From Nakamurella sp. PAMC28650 (GTDB lineage Bacteria; Actinomycetota; Actinomycetes; Mycobacteriales; Nakamurellaceae), in the NCBI RefSeq assembly GCF_014303395.1, contig NZ_CP060298.1, positions 4,173,001 through 4,237,000 on the forward strand: a DNA stretch of 64,000 nt, read 5' to 3'. Below the pieces are notes generated by a model. The model was not told where the DNA came from. It searched no databases and saw nothing but the letters and a program-made list of their open reading frames with translations. The translations under genes and the position numbers were made by a program. Numbering within the stretch: position 1 is the stretch's first letter; each line of letters opens with the position of its first letter. Below, one piece after another: positions 9,332 through 22,127 of this stretch.

Positions 9332-10831
9332 GTGGACACCGACGACGAACAGGTACCCGTGGTGATCATCCCGGGACCACCGGCCGAGATCAGGGAAACC
9401 CACAGTGGAATCGTGGTTCTCGTCGGCGACCGTGCGTTCAAGTTCAAGAAGCCCGTCGACCTCGGCTTCCTCGACTTCCGCACCGAAGCAGCCCGCAGAC
9501 GGGTCTGCTGGCGGGAACTCGAGCTCAATCGACGGCTCGCGCCCGATGTGTACCTCGACGTCGCAACCCTGGCCGGTTCCGACGGACAGGTCGACGAACA
9601 CGTCATCGTCATGCGCCGGATGCCGGAGGCGCTGCGGCTGTCCACGATGGTTCGTCGGGGCGCCGATGTCGAGGGCGACCTGCGTCAGCTCGCCCGGTCG
9701 ATCGCAGAATTCCACGCCGGCGCCGAACGTGGACCGCAGATCGCGGCCGCGGGTCGCGCGGCCGCACTGCGCCACCGGTGGACCGACAACCTCGCCGAGA
9801 CCGAGAAGTTCCTCGGCACAACCATGGATACGCGGCTGCATCAACGCATCGGCGAGTTGGCGCTGGGGTACATCGACGGCCGCGCACTGCTGCTGGCCGA
9901 CCGCGCCGCCCGCGGGATGATCGTCGACGGCCACGGGGACCTGATCGCAGAGGACATCTTCTGCCTGCCCGACCATCCACGAGTGCTGGACTGCCTCGAG
10001 TTCGACGACCAGTTGCGGTTCGTCGACGTGCTCGACGACGTCGCATTCCTGGCCATGGATCTCGACTATCTCGGTCGCCCCGACCTGGCCGAGCACTTCC
10101 TGGACTGCTACCGCGAATTCAGCGGCACCGACACGGCGACATCGCTGCAGCATCACTACATCGCCTATCGGGCTTTCGTCCGGGCGAAGGTGTCCTGCAT
10201 CCGTGCCGCCCAGGGCGTGCCGACCGCGGCCGCCGAGGCGGACGGGCACGCCCGGCTGGCGCTGGCCCATCTGGAAGCCGGCGAGGTGACGCTCACCCTC
10301 GTCGGCGGCGCGCCGGGCACCGGAAAGTCCACCCTGGCCGCCGGTCTGGCGGAGCACTTCGATGCGGTGCTCCTGCGTTCGGACACGATTCGTCAGGAAC
10401 TGGTGGGCACCGATCCGGGTGATCGATATAGCGACCAGTCAAAAATGGCCACCTACCAGGAACTGCTGGGCCGTGCCCGCCTTGCACTCGAGACCGGACA
10501 TTCGGTGATCGCCGACGCAACCTGGGCCGGCGCCGCCGTGCGCGAACTTGCGTCCGAGGTCGCCCGCGCCAGTCGCAGTCGATTGATAGCCATCGAATGC
10601 ACTGCGCCGCTGGATCTTTCGGCTGCACGCGCCCAGCATCGTCTGGAAGGGGGCGAGGACGTCTCCGAAGCCGGCACTGTCATCGCTCGTCAACTGGCCA
10701 CCAGCCGGGACCCGTGGCCAGAAGCGTCTTCGATCGACACCTCCACCTCGGCTGCGAAATCGCTCGTCGCCGCCGGTGACCTGTTCCCTCGAAGACTGCG
10801 ACCACACGTCGTGTCCACGCTGCCTTCCTGA
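9332..10831 (+). CDS. Aminoglycoside-phosphotransferase-like / P-loop kinase fusion (Rv2004c-like)
   Basis: 499 residues, almost the length of M. tuberculosis Rv2004c, a DosR-regulon protein of unknown substrate. The N-terminal half is APH-kinase-like: VLVGDRAFKFKKPVDLGFLDF (ATP lysine region), IVDGHGDLIAEDIF (catalytic HGD loop) and CLEFDDQLRFVDVLDD (metal-binding segment). The C-terminal ~170 residues are a gluconate/zeta-type kinase with Walker A GGAPGTGKST and a LRSDTIRQEL segment. Both halves keep key residues, so two phosphotransfers are possible. The GTG at 9332 has a strong GGGGGAG site; upstream codons of the longer frame do not resemble protein. Confidence 0.85.
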   Translation: MDTDDEQVPVVIIPGPPAEIRETHSGIVVLVGDRAFKFKKPVDLGFLDFRTEAARRRVCWRELELNRRLAPDVYLDVATLAGSDGQVDEHVIVMRRMPEALRLSTMVRRGADVEGDLRQLARSIAEFHAGAERGPQIAAAGRAAALRHRWTDNLAETEKFLGTTMDTRLHQRIGELALGYIDGRALLLADRAARGMIVDGHGDLIAEDIFCLPDHPRVLDCLEFDDQLRFVDVLDDVAFLAMDLDYLGRPDLAEHFLDCYREFSGTDTATSLQHHYIAYRAFVRAKVSCIRAAQGVPTAAAEADGHARLALAHLEAGEVTLTLVGGAPGTGKSTLAAGLAEHFDAVLLRSDTIRQELVGTDPGDRYSDQSKMATYQELLGRARLALETGHSVIADATWAGAAVRELASEVARASRSRLIAIECTAPLDLSAARAQHRLEGGEDVSEAGTVIARQLATSRDPWPEASSIDTSTSAAKSLVAAGDLFPRRLRPHVVSTLPS

Positions 10832-10868
10832 CCTCCTGCCTTCCTGACCTCCTGCCTTCCTGACGTCC
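10821..10868. repeat. 16-bp tandem repeat, three copies
   Basis: TGCCTTCCTGACCTCC is repeated at 10821-10836 and 10837-10852, with a third copy at 10853-10868 differing by one base. The array starts inside the last codons of the kinase fusion gene; each copy contains an in-register TGA-containing segment, so expansion has not lengthened the protein. Confidence 0.85.
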
Positions 10869-10933
10869 ACCGTCGGTCGCCGACCGGTCGACTCCGCTCG
10901 TTCGGTGAACGGCCCGAAAATCCGGGACACGAA

Positions 10934-10948
10934 GGGTCTTTCGGCCCT
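10934..10948. promoter_or_regulatory. DosR-type box (GGGTCTTTCGGCCCT)
   Basis: The box differs from GGGACTTTCGGCCCT at one base. It lies 64 bp before the ATG of the alcohol dehydrogenase at 11012, the same spacing seen for several other boxes here. Confidence 0.65.
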
Positions 10949-11011
10949 GCCGCCGCGGCGACAGCGGATCACACTCGAGGGAGGGAACACCACGATCTGC
11001 AGGAGATTGCC

Positions 11012-12055
11012 ATGAAAGCTCTCGTCTACCACGGTCCCGGCCTCAAGAGCTGGGACGACGTGCCCGACCCGCGAATCGTCCAGGAGACCGATGCGATCGT
11101 CCGCGTCGATACGACGACGATCTGCGGGACCGATCTGCACATCCTCAAGGGCGACGTGCCCGAGGTGCCGCCCGGCCGGATCCTCGGCCACGAGGCGGTG
11201 GGCACGGTCGAGGCGATCGGCTCCAACGTGAGTACCGTGCGACCGGGCGACCGGGTGCTGGTGTCGTGTGTGAGCTCGTGCGGACGGTGCCGTTACTGCC
11301 GCGAGGCCCGCTACGGGCAGTGCCTCGGCGGCGGCGGCTGGATCCTCGGCTACAAGATCGACGGCACCCAGGCCGAATACGTCCGAACCCCGTTCGCCGA
11401 CACCTCTCTGTACCCCATCCCGGCCGGGGTCCACGACGAGGCGATCCTGATGCTGGCCGACATCCTGCCGACCTCCTACGAGGTGGGCGTGATCAACGGC
11501 GGCATCCGTCCCGGCGACACCGTCGCGGTCGTGGGAGCGGGCCCCATCGGGCTGGCCACGATCCTCTGCGCCCGGCTCTTCAGTCCCTCGCACATCGTCG
11601 CGATCGACCTCCTCGACGCGCGGCTCGAGGCGGCCAAGCACTTCGGTGCCGACGTCACGATCAACCCGTCGCGCGAGGACCCGGCCAATCGCATCAACGG
11701 TCTCACCGGCGGTCTCGGCGCCGACGTGGCGATCGAGGCCGTCGGAGTACCGGAGACCTTCGAGATGTGCACCCGACTCGTTCGACCGGGCGGACATGTG
11801 GCCAACGTCGGCGTGCACGGCAAGCCCGCCACCCTGCACCTGGAGGACCTCTGGATCCGCGACATCACGATCACCACCGGCCTGGTCGACACGTGGTCCA
11901 CACCGACGCTGCTGAAGCTGGTGAGCTCCGGGCAACTCGACGCGGGCACGTTCGTCACGCATCGTTTCGCCCTCCCCGCGATCGTCGAGGCCTACGACAC
12001 GTTCGCCCGCGCAGGCGATACGGGAGCCATCAAGGTGGTGCTGAGCCAACCGTGA
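11012..12055 (+). CDS. Zinc-dependent alcohol dehydrogenase (isopropanol/formaldehyde dehydrogenase-like)
   Basis: 347 residues, the usual length for tetrameric bacterial medium-chain ADHs. Catalytic zinc segment CGTDLHILKGD and LGHEAVGTVE, a complete structural zinc lobe SCGRCRYCREARYGQC, and Rossmann motif VVGAGPIGLATILCA followed by an acidic VAIDLLD that suits NAD. Close to the group annotated as NADP-isopropanol or formaldehyde dehydrogenases, so the substrate is open. The start has AGGAGA upstream. Single-gene unit behind a DosR-type box; converges on the operon ending at 12096. Confidence 0.9.
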   Translation: MKALVYHGPGLKSWDDVPDPRIVQETDAIVRVDTTTICGTDLHILKGDVPEVPPGRILGHEAVGTVEAIGSNVSTVRPGDRVLVSCVSSCGRCRYCREARYGQCLGGGGWILGYKIDGTQAEYVRTPFADTSLYPIPAGVHDEAILMLADILPTSYEVGVINGGIRPGDTVAVVGAGPIGLATILCARLFSPSHIVAIDLLDARLEAAKHFGADVTINPSREDPANRINGLTGGLGADVAIEAVGVPETFEMCTRLVRPGGHVANVGVHGKPATLHLEDLWIRDITITTGLVDTWSTPTLLKLVSSGQLDAGTFVTHRFALPAIVEAYDTFARAGDTGAIKVVLSQP

Positions 12056-12095
12056 CCGCTTGTCCCGTGGGCATCCGGCTCGGGCTCGCTCCGGG

Positions 12096-13105
12096 CTAGG
12101 TCCAGCCGTAGAGCCTGCTGTTGGCGTCCCGCATGGCACGGACGTAACCGCTTCGCTCGTGCTCCTGCGCGTCGGTCTCCGCCGGCACGGCCAGCAACCC
12201 GCGGAGCTCGCCCACCGTTCCGAATCCCTTGCGCTGCATCCATTCGGTCAGACCGTCCAGCAACACCCCGGCGTGTGCTGCTCCGTGCCTCAGCAACGCG
12301 GAGGTGGTCATGACGACGTCTGCGCCGGCCAGCAGGTAGTTGACGACGTCGGTCGGGCTCTCGACCCCCGTGGTCGCGGCCAGCGACGCGCTCACCCGTC
12401 CACTCAGCAGGGCGATCCAGGTCCGCGGCAGCCGGGCCTCCGTCGGGTGCGACAGCCCCACGGCCGCCGCCACGGTGATGGTCTCCGCATCGATGTCGGG
12501 CTGCAGGAACCGGTTGAACAGGACCAATCCGTCGGCGCCGGCCTGGTCCAGACGTAGCGCCACTTCCCCGATGGAGCTGAAGTACGGGCTGAGCTTGACC
12601 GCGATCGGGACGGTCACCGCCTGCTTGACCGCGGCCAGGATGTCCAGATGGCGTTGTTCGACGTCGCGACCCGACGTGTGCGGATCTCCCGGAAGGTAGT
12701 AGATGTTGAGCTCTATCGCTGCCGCACCGGCCTCCTGCATCGCAGTGGCGTAGCGGGTCCATCCGCCGGGAGTGGTGCCGTTGAGGCTGCCGATCACCGG
12801 CACGTCGACGGCAGCGACCGAGCGCTCCAGCAGACTCAGGTACTGGCGTGGGCCCGGCTCGTCCGTGGTCGACGGCGGAAAGTAGGACAGTGCCTCGCCA
12901 TAGCTGTCGGCACCTTCGTCGACCAGGCGTGCGTTGAGCTCCGCCTCGCGCCGCAACTGCTCCTCGAACAGGGAGTAGAGCACCACCGCACCGACCCCGC
13001 CGTCGGCCAGACTGCGCACGCCGTCCACTGTCTGCGACAGCGGGGACGGGGAGGCAACCAACGGATTCCGCAGCTGCAGACCAAGGTAGCTGGTCCCGAG
13101 ACCCT

Positions 13106-13109
<4 letters not shown>
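12096..13109 (-). CDS. Dihydroorotate dehydrogenase-like FMN protein
   Basis: 337 residues with the DHOD/PreA-type TIM barrel: NPLVASPSPLSQTVDG near the start, IELNIYYLPGDP, VPIAVKLSPYFSSIGEVALRLDQAGADGLVLFNRF (FMN-binding Lys region) and a C-terminal GVESPTDVVNYLLAGADVVMTTSALLRHG phosphate-binding segment. It is annotated in many genomes as 'dihydroorotate dehydrogenase-like' and often sits next to pyruvate:ferredoxin oxidoreductase, as here: its ATG overlaps the nifJ stop by ATGA. That context makes a redox role with ferredoxin more likely than pyrimidine synthesis. Substrate unknown. Confidence 0.85.
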
Positions 13110-16701
<3,592 letters not shown>

Positions 16702-16705
<4 letters not shown>

Positions 16706-18333
16706 TGCGAGAGCATCTCGATCGCGTGCACGGGGCATTGTTCGTAGCACGCTCCGCAACCCGTGCAACGGCTCTCGTCGATCCGATAGCGGTGGCCGAC
16801 CCCCAGCTTGATCACCGCATCCTCCGGACAGGCGCCCAGGCACCCGTCGCACTCGGTGCAATTTCCACAGGACAGACACCGGCCCGCCTCGAACGCCGCC
16901 GCTTCGGGACCCAGGCCACCCACCACCTCGGCGAAACCGGCCAGCCGGTCCTCCGAGGCGAGCTCCGGTTGCCGCCGGCGCGCGGCGTCACCGAAGAACC
17001 ACAGGTGCAGTTTGTCGAAGGTCGCCAGCGGGTGCTTGGCCACGTTCGCCGTCGAGGTTCCGCGCAGCCAGGCATCGATGTGCGTCGCCGCCTTCTTCCC
17101 GTGCCCCACGCCCACCGTGACCGTGCGCTCCCCCGGCACCATGTCGCCGCCCGCGAATACCCCGGCGCATCCCGTCATCATCGAACCGGAAACCTGCACC
17201 GTGCCGTCGCGATCGAATTCCACCCCGGTCAGGCCGCGAAGAAATCCGGTGTCCGTCTCCTGGCCCAGCGCCAGGATCACCGTGTCGGCGGCCAGGGTTT
17301 CGAACCGCCCGGTCGGCTGCGGGAAACCGGATTCATCGAGTTCCATGACCTCGACCTGCAGGGTGGCGCCGTCCACCGCGGTGATCGTGCGGAGCCAATT
17401 GATCCGGATGCCTTCGCGTTCGGCGTCCTGCGCCTCCTCCTCGCGGGCCGGCATCTGCTCACGGGTGCGGCGATAGACGATCACCGCCTCGTCGGCGCCG
17501 AGCCGGCGGGCCACCCTGGCCGCATCGATCGCAGTGTTCCCGCCGCCGTAGACCGCCACCCGATGCCCGATGACCGGTCGCTCGCCCGCGGCGACGTCAT
17601 GCAGGAACGACACGGCGTCGATGACCGGCCCGGCGTCGCGTGCCGGGATGTCGACCCGTTTGGCCAGGTGTGCGCCGACTGCGACGAAGACCGCATCGAA
17701 TTCGCCGTCGGTCCGCTCTGCGGCCAGATCCTCGACGCGGTGATCGCAGACGATCCGCACCCCCAGTTCGGTGATGCGGTGCAACTCCGCATCCAGGACG
17801 TCGCGGGGCATCCGGTAGGCCGGTATGCCGTACCGCATCATCCCTCCGGGTTCGGCTCCCGCGTCGCGGATCTCGACCTCGTGACCCAGCCGCGCCAGGT
17901 GATAGGCGGCCGAGAGTCCGCTGGGACCGGCACCGATCACCAGCACCCGCTTGCCGGTCCGGTTCGGTGGCGGGTCGAACATCCAGCCATTTTCGCGGGC
18001 GAGGTCCCCGAGGAACCTCTCCACCGAGTGAACCGAGACCGCACTGTCGAGATCTGCTCTGTTGCAGACTGTTTCGCACGGGTGATAGCACACCCGCCCG
18101 TGGATCGCGGGCAGTGGGTTGTCGGCGACCAGTTCGCGCCACGCCTGCTCGTGGCGGCCGGCCTTGGTCAGCGCCAGCCATGCCTGGATGTTCTCCCCTG
18201 CCGGGCACCCGGCGTTGCACGGTGGCAGCAGATCGACGTAGACCGGCAGACGCTGCCGGACCGGTCCGGCCCGGGAATGCCCGTGCAGAAGATCCGGCAA
18301 CCACGTGAGGTCCTTGGGCGATCCGGTCATCAT
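16702..18333 (-). CDS. NAD(P)H oxidoreductase of the glutamate-synthase small-subunit type with C-terminal 2[4Fe-4S] ferredoxin
   Basis: 543 residues. N-terminal Fe-S segment CNAGCPAGENIQAWL plus CYHPCETVC, then FAD site VLVIGAGPSGLSAAYHLARLG and NAD(P) site VAVYGGGNTAIDAARVARRLG, then IVYRRTREQMPA and a FAD-closing GVFAGGDMVPGERTVTVGVGHGKKAA. The C-terminus adds a ferredoxin pair (CLSCGNCTECDGCLGACPEDAV and CTGCGACYEQCPVHAIEM). Fusion to PFOR expression suggests it exchanges electrons between NAD(P)H and the ferredoxin that PFOR uses. The start ATG at 18333 follows GGGAGCTGG; an ATG at 18330 is equally possible. Confidence 0.92.
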
Positions 18334-18667
18334 CCAGCTCCCCTCGGCGCGCACACTGCCGCCGTGGCCAAACATAAGGCTGCAGAGGGTAAACGGCAAG
18401 CCCGGCCCGGTGAGGTCACTGGCTGTGCAGTCACCGGAACCGGCAGATCGCCGGTGCCGCAGCGGTTGGCCCTGCAGCACCTTGATTCCGGGCGGGAGGG
18501 CGATTTCGTGGTGGGTCGATTACCGATCAATTGCCCGCTGTGCAATCGACCTGGATACCACCGGATGGAGACCGAATACTTCGATCGATGGTGGCTGATG
18601 GCGGCGTATACCCAGGGCGGGATCGATTTCCACACATGTCGCGCACCCGGCCGGCGATACCCGGGCA
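18334..18667. other. Promoter-bearing gap upstream of the PFOR operon
   Basis: The 334-bp gap must hold the operon promoter. I see no DosR-type box. An imperfect inverted repeat at 18414-18435 (GGTCACTG and CAGTCACC, one mismatch, 6-base spacer) is the best operator candidate, 81 bp before the start. A plus-strand frame from GTG 18508/18511 with a GGAGGG site encodes a CPLC-containing peptide but then reads deep into the neighbouring gene in antisense. Confidence 0.3.
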
Positions 18668-19729
18668 TCACCGGTACCGCAGCACTGCACCGATACCACT
18701 GGGTGCGAGTTCCGCGCTTCCGGCCGGGACGACCCGTACCTGTGCGTCGGCCGCCAGCGCAGCTCGAACCGCGACATCAGCCAGGGCGGCGGACTGTGGG
18801 TCGGCGACCCCCGCGGCGATCAGAGCCTCCGCGGAGGCGGCGACCTGGGTCGGTTCGGCGCCGCACCAGGCACGGTTGCGCTCGGAGCGGGTCGGGTCGA
18901 GCAGGAGCACTCCGACCTGACCGGCGGACAGGGCCGACAGCGTTGCCTCCGATCCGGTGACGGCCAGCCCATGTGGTCGGCCGTCGTTGAAATCCCTGAT
19001 GACGGCGGCGGTGTCGGCGTCGGCCACGACGGCCGCTGCTGCGGCGCTGCGAATCAGAGCTTCCTCCGGGTGACTCTGGTCGCCGTCGATGACCGTGATG
19101 AGATCGGCCACCCGGACGGGAACCTGTTGCATCAGGAACTGGACCGCGCGGACATCTCCGCAGACCGCGACAAGGCGCGGTTCTTGCTGATCGACGAGTC
19201 TGGTCAGTGCGTGTGCCACGTCGCCGGCATGGGATTCCCACCGATTCTCCGCCCGTTGCTGGAAGCGGCGCTGCGACCAACCGCGCGGCGCCGAGCGGGT
19301 GATGTCCAGATCGTCCCCCTCGACCTGGTAGATCAGATCCGGTCGGTCCGGCTGGACTTCGAACAACTCCGCTCCGAGTCGGTCGGTGATCACCAGGACA
19401 TGGGACAGCATCGGCTGGGTCGCGATCAGAAGGGGCAGCAGGCTGGCCACCGGGGAGACCACGGCGTGCTCGATGTCCGCGGCACCGGGCAGATGAGCGA
19501 CGTAGAGCAGTCCGGAATGGCTGGCCATCGCCACCAGGGTCTCACCGGAAAGGTAGGAATCGGCGACGGCGGAGTCCACCGCTGCGAGGGTCACCTCCGC
19601 AGCCCCTTCCTGGGAAAGCGAACGACGCATGTTCCTCCAGCGCAACGCCACCAGAGCCGACGCTTCGGGCACCGCACCGGCGGTGGTCAGATACACCGAC
19701 ACCACCGGTCCGACAGCACTGAGCACCAT
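18668..19729 (-). CDS. Rv2629-like protein (eRF1/Baeras-type fold)
   Basis: 353 residues, close to the 374 of M. tuberculosis Rv2629, a DosR-regulon protein in the actinobacterial family related to the peptide-release factor eRF1 fold. Shared features are the VGPVVSVYL start, PLLIATQPMLSHVLVITDRLGAELFEV, a central segment with HAGDVAHALTRLVDQQEPRLVAVCGDVRAVQFL, and the C-terminal GIGAVLRYR. Function is unproven; ribosome association is inferred only from the fold. The ATG at 19729 is used; homology suggests the true N-terminus could be a few residues longer, but no convincing upstream start is in frame. The nearest DosR-type box is 300 bp away. Confidence 0.8.
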   Translation of the reverse strand: MVLSAVGPVVSVYLTTAGAVPEASALVALRWRNMRRSLSQEGAAEVTLAAVDSAVADSYLSGETLVAMASHSGLLYVAHLPGAADIEHAVVSPVASLLPLLIATQPMLSHVLVITDRLGAELFEVQPDRPDLIYQVEGDDLDITRSAPRGWSQRRFQQRAENRWESHAGDVAHALTRLVDQQEPRLVAVCGDVRAVQFLMQQVPVRVADLITVIDGDQSHPEEALIRSAAAAAVVADADTAAVIRDFNDGRPHGLAVTGSEATLSALSAGQVGVLLLDPTRSERNRAWCGAEPTQVAASAEALIAAGVADPQSAALADVAVRAALAADAQVRVVPAGSAELAPSGIGAVLRYR

Positions 19730-20100
19730 GGAGGGAATGGCCAGAATCGGCGTCGGACGATGAGTGACAACGTGTGTGGCGATGACATTCTCCTGATCTG
19801 GGATGACGGGCGACAGCGGTGTCTGCGGGCCAGCCAGCTGTCGCCGGCGCCCGATGTCCCACCGTGGTGAACGACATCGGCGTGCACTCTTCGGGCTCCG
19901 CCGGGCGTCATGGTCTCAGCGTGTGCCGGGGACGGAGGATCACGGCAGGGTACAAAGTCCTGCCTGACGAGCCGAAGTACCAATGGCGGATCGAGACGTG
20001 GTCATCAGGGCCTGAAGCCTGCGGGGTCGGGACTTTCGGCCCTGCTCAGCCGGTTCGCCCAGCGCTTACGCTCGCCCCAACTCGGGAAGGAACGGTAGAA
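19730..20100. other. Divergent intergenic region with a DosR-type box
   Basis: This 371-bp stretch separates the Rv2629-like gene from the leader ORF/GAPDH unit. Apart from the box at 20029-20043 nothing specific is visible; open frames in it are short and biased. Confidence 0.4.
20029..20043. promoter_or_regulatory. DosR-type box (GGGACTTTCGGCCCT)
   Basis: One of the best matches in the window. It lies 58 bp before the leader ORF at 20101 that precedes GAPDH, which fits DevR-activated transcription of the leader-gap-DUF1876 unit. Confidence 0.7.
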
Positions 20101-20208
20101 ATGACATTCGACAACACAGCCCCCACATCGCAGGAGGGCAGCGGCGCCTCCAACGGTCTGCGGTGTGCCCCGGTCGGCGCAGCCCGGCTCCTGGAGATGG
20201 CGGCATGA
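20101..20208 (+). CDS. 35-codon leader ORF translationally coupled to GAPDH
   Basis: ATG at 20101 follows a GGAAGGAA ribosome site and encodes 35 residues (MTFDNTAPTSQEG...LLEMAA), ending in a TGA that overlaps the gap ATG as ATGA. There is no own ribosome site of comparable strength directly before the gap start other than CTGGAGATGG within the leader, so translation of gap may depend on the leader. No similarity recognised; it has no runs of a regulatory amino acid that would indicate attenuation. Real translation is likely but a function as a peptide is not shown. Confidence 0.5.
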   Translation: MTFDNTAPTSQEGSGASNGLRCAPVGAARLLEMAA

Positions 20209-21206
20209 GCACCAGGATCGGCATCAACGGCTTCGGCCGGATCGGCCGGAACTACCTGAGGTCGGTCATCGACGCGCCCGACCTCGAGGTGGTCGCGGTG
20301 AACGATGTGTTCGACTCCGCCACGATGGTGCGGTTGCTCCGGTTCGACAGCACGTTCGGCCCATTTCGCCGTGACGTCGTCGATCTGGGCAACGCCATCA
20401 GCATCGATGGACGCAAGATCGTCGTCAGCGCCGAACGCGACCCCGCCAAGCTCGCCTGGCACGACAACGGCGTCGAGGTGGTCATCGAGTCGACCGGTAA
20501 GTTCCGGACCCGGGAGACCGTTGCGGCGCACCTGACGGCCGGAGCGTCGAAGGTGCTGATCTCGGCACCGGGCAAAGGGGTCGACGCGACGATCGTGCTC
20601 GGCGTCAACGACGAGATCTACGACCCGGTCAACCATCACATCATCTCCAATGCCTCGTGCACGACGAATTGTGTCGCTCCGATGGTCAAGGTGCTGCTCG
20701 ATGCATTTGGAATCGAGAAGGGATACATGACCACCGTGCACGCCTACACCAATGACCAGAACCTGCTCGACGGGCCGCACAAGGACCCCCGCCGAGCTCG
20801 GTCGGCAGCGGTGAACATCATCCCGACCACCACCGGGGCCGCCCGCGCCGTCGGAGAGGTATTGCCCGCCATGAAGGGTCGCCTCGATGGTGTCGCACTG
20901 CGGGTGCCGGTCGTCGACGGTTCGCTGGTCGACCTCGCGGCCCTGCTCGAGCGGGACGTCACGGTGGACGAGGTCAACGCTGCCTTCGAGGCGGCCGGAG
21001 CTGCCGGCCCGCTGGCGGGGCGGCTCCGCTACACCACCGACCCGGTGGTGTCCTCCGACGTCATCGGCGACTCCGCATCCTGCCTCTTCGACTCGAGTCT
21101 GACCCAGGCGTCCGGAAAATTCGTCAAGGTATTCGGTTGGTACGACAACGAATGGGGCTACACGGCTCGGCTCGTCGACCTCACCCGCCTGGTGGCGAAG
21201 ACCTGA
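20205..21206 (+). CDS. gap: Glyceraldehyde-3-phosphate dehydrogenase, type I
   Basis: 333 residues, full length. It interconverts glyceraldehyde-3-phosphate and 1,3-bisphosphoglycerate. NAD-binding GINGFGRIGRNYLR, acidic NDVFD after the second strand (NAD preference), catalytic cysteine in SNASCTTNCVAP at about residue 151, TTVHAYTNDQNLLDGPHKDPRRAR substrate loop, and the C-terminal WYDNEWGYTARLVDL. Its placement in a DosR-like unit instead of the usual gap-pgk-tpi operon suggests a second, hypoxia-linked isozyme, although the rest of the genome cannot be seen. ATGA overlap with the leader ORF. Confidence 0.96.
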   Translation: MSTRIGINGFGRIGRNYLRSVIDAPDLEVVAVNDVFDSATMVRLLRFDSTFGPFRRDVVDLGNAISIDGRKIVVSAERDPAKLAWHDNGVEVVIESTGKFRTRETVAAHLTAGASKVLISAPGKGVDATIVLGVNDEIYDPVNHHIISNASCTTNCVAPMVKVLLDAFGIEKGYMTTVHAYTNDQNLLDGPHKDPRRARSAAVNIIPTTTGAARAVGEVLPAMKGRLDGVALRVPVVDGSLVDLAALLERDVTVDEVNAAFEAAGAAGPLAGRLRYTTDPVVSSDVIGDSASCLFDSSLTQASGKFVKVFGWYDNEWGYTARLVDLTRLVAKT

Positions 21207-21311
21207 ACCGCTGACCGAGTTCGGCCACCAGGGCCGAGGCAGAGGATCGAGAAGCGGTCGACCCCATCGCGATGGGCCGGCCGTTCCACCCGTCACGAGA
21301 AGGGCCTGTCC

Positions 21312-21563
21312 ATGGAGCACGTCGCGAAATGGCATGTCACGCTGTATTTCTTCGACCACGAGGAAGGCACCACCGCGCGAGCGGTGTTGACGACAGGGGT
21401 CACCACGATCCATGGGGAAGGCCATACCGGGCGCAATCCCGACGACCGACCGGTGACGGAGATCGGGACAGGGCTGGCGGCAGGCAGGGCGCTGGCCGAT
21501 ATGGCCGCTCAACTGATGGCCGTCGGCGCAGACGACGTAGCGGGCGTGTCCTCACCCGGTTGA
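21312..21563 (+). CDS. DUF1876 protein (Rv1738-like)
   Basis: 83 residues. KWHVTLYFFDHEEGTTARAVLTTG, GEGHTGRNPDDRPVTEIGTGLAAGRALADMAAQLM is the DUF1876 signature shared with M. tuberculosis Rv1738, one of the most strongly hypoxia-induced DosR genes, whose fold resembles ribosome hibernation factors. Function is otherwise unknown. AGAAGGG lies before the ATG. It lies 105 bp behind gap in the same direction with no obvious box of its own, so it probably shares that transcript. Confidence 0.88.
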   Translation: MEHVAKWHVTLYFFDHEEGTTARAVLTTGVTTIHGEGHTGRNPDDRPVTEIGTGLAAGRALADMAAQLMAVGADDVAGVSSPG

Positions 21564-21656
21564 CGATCCCGGCGGCAGGGTCGTCAACCGGTGGAGGGTG
21601 GCCGGCGGCGATCAAGGAGCACTTCCGACGGCCGATCAGCCGCCCGACCCGCCTTC

Positions 21657-22127
21657 TCACCCGCCCAACTCGGCCAGGATCAACCGGCACAGCTCGGGAA
21701 TGGCTGCTGCGACTCTTTCGGACAGACCCAGGCCGGCGTCGGTGTTCTGGACCTCGACGCCGAACAGCACGAGGCGTCGCGGGATCCGGTCGAGCGCTTC
21801 GGCCAACCTGATGGCGTCCGTGACCCCGAGGCCGTGGGTGTTGCCACCGGTAGCCCGCCCCACCGCCGGTCCGCGATGAATCCGTCCCGGGGTCGCCGAC
21901 TCGCACCGCACGGCGTCCACGAGGACCGCGAGGTCCACCCCGGTGAACGCGTCCAGCAGGCTGGTGGCCTCGCCGTCCATCACGGTGACCGAGACCCCCG
22001 GCAGGTGCAGGGTTTCGATGGTGGCGACCGCGGCCGGGCCGATCCCGTCGTCGTGACGGTACGGATTGCCGATTCCGATGACTGCCACCCTGGGCTGCGA
22101 CGGCCGAACGACCACCCCCTGGATCAC
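21657..22127 (-). CDS. [NiFe] hydrogenase maturation endopeptidase (HycI/HyaD family)
   Basis: 156 residues. VAVIGIGNPYRHDDGIGPAAV carries the metal-coordinating Asp of the family, followed by MDGEATSLLDAFTGVDLAVLVDAV. Such proteases clip the C-terminus of the large subunit after Ni insertion. The GTG start overlaps the large-subunit stop as GTGA. Last gene of the hydrogenase operon and presumably specific for its large subunit. No hyp maturation genes are present in the window, so they must be elsewhere. Confidence 0.9.
   Translation of the reverse strand: MIQGVVVRPSQPRVAVIGIGNPYRHDDGIGPAAVATIETLHLPGVSVTVMDGEATSLLDAFTGVDLAVLVDAVRCESATPGRIHRGPAVGRATGGNTHGLGVTDAIRLAEALDRIPRRLVLFGVEVQNTDAGLGLSERVAAAIPELCRLILAELGG

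Noticed and set aside
16706-16879. N-terminal extension of pyruvate:ferredoxin oxidoreductase to an ATG at 16879
   Set aside because: It would overlap the ferredoxin tail of the upstream gene; the extension is Arg/Gly-rich and the GTG at 16705 gives the normal length and a GTGA overlap.
18508-18667. Plus-strand ORF with a GGAGGG site and a CPLC...TC zinc-ribbon-like start
   Set aside because: Third-position GC is lower than in real genes here, and the frame continues antisense into the Rv2629-like gene as Arg/Pro-rich sequence. Possibly a relic, but not supportable as a gene.
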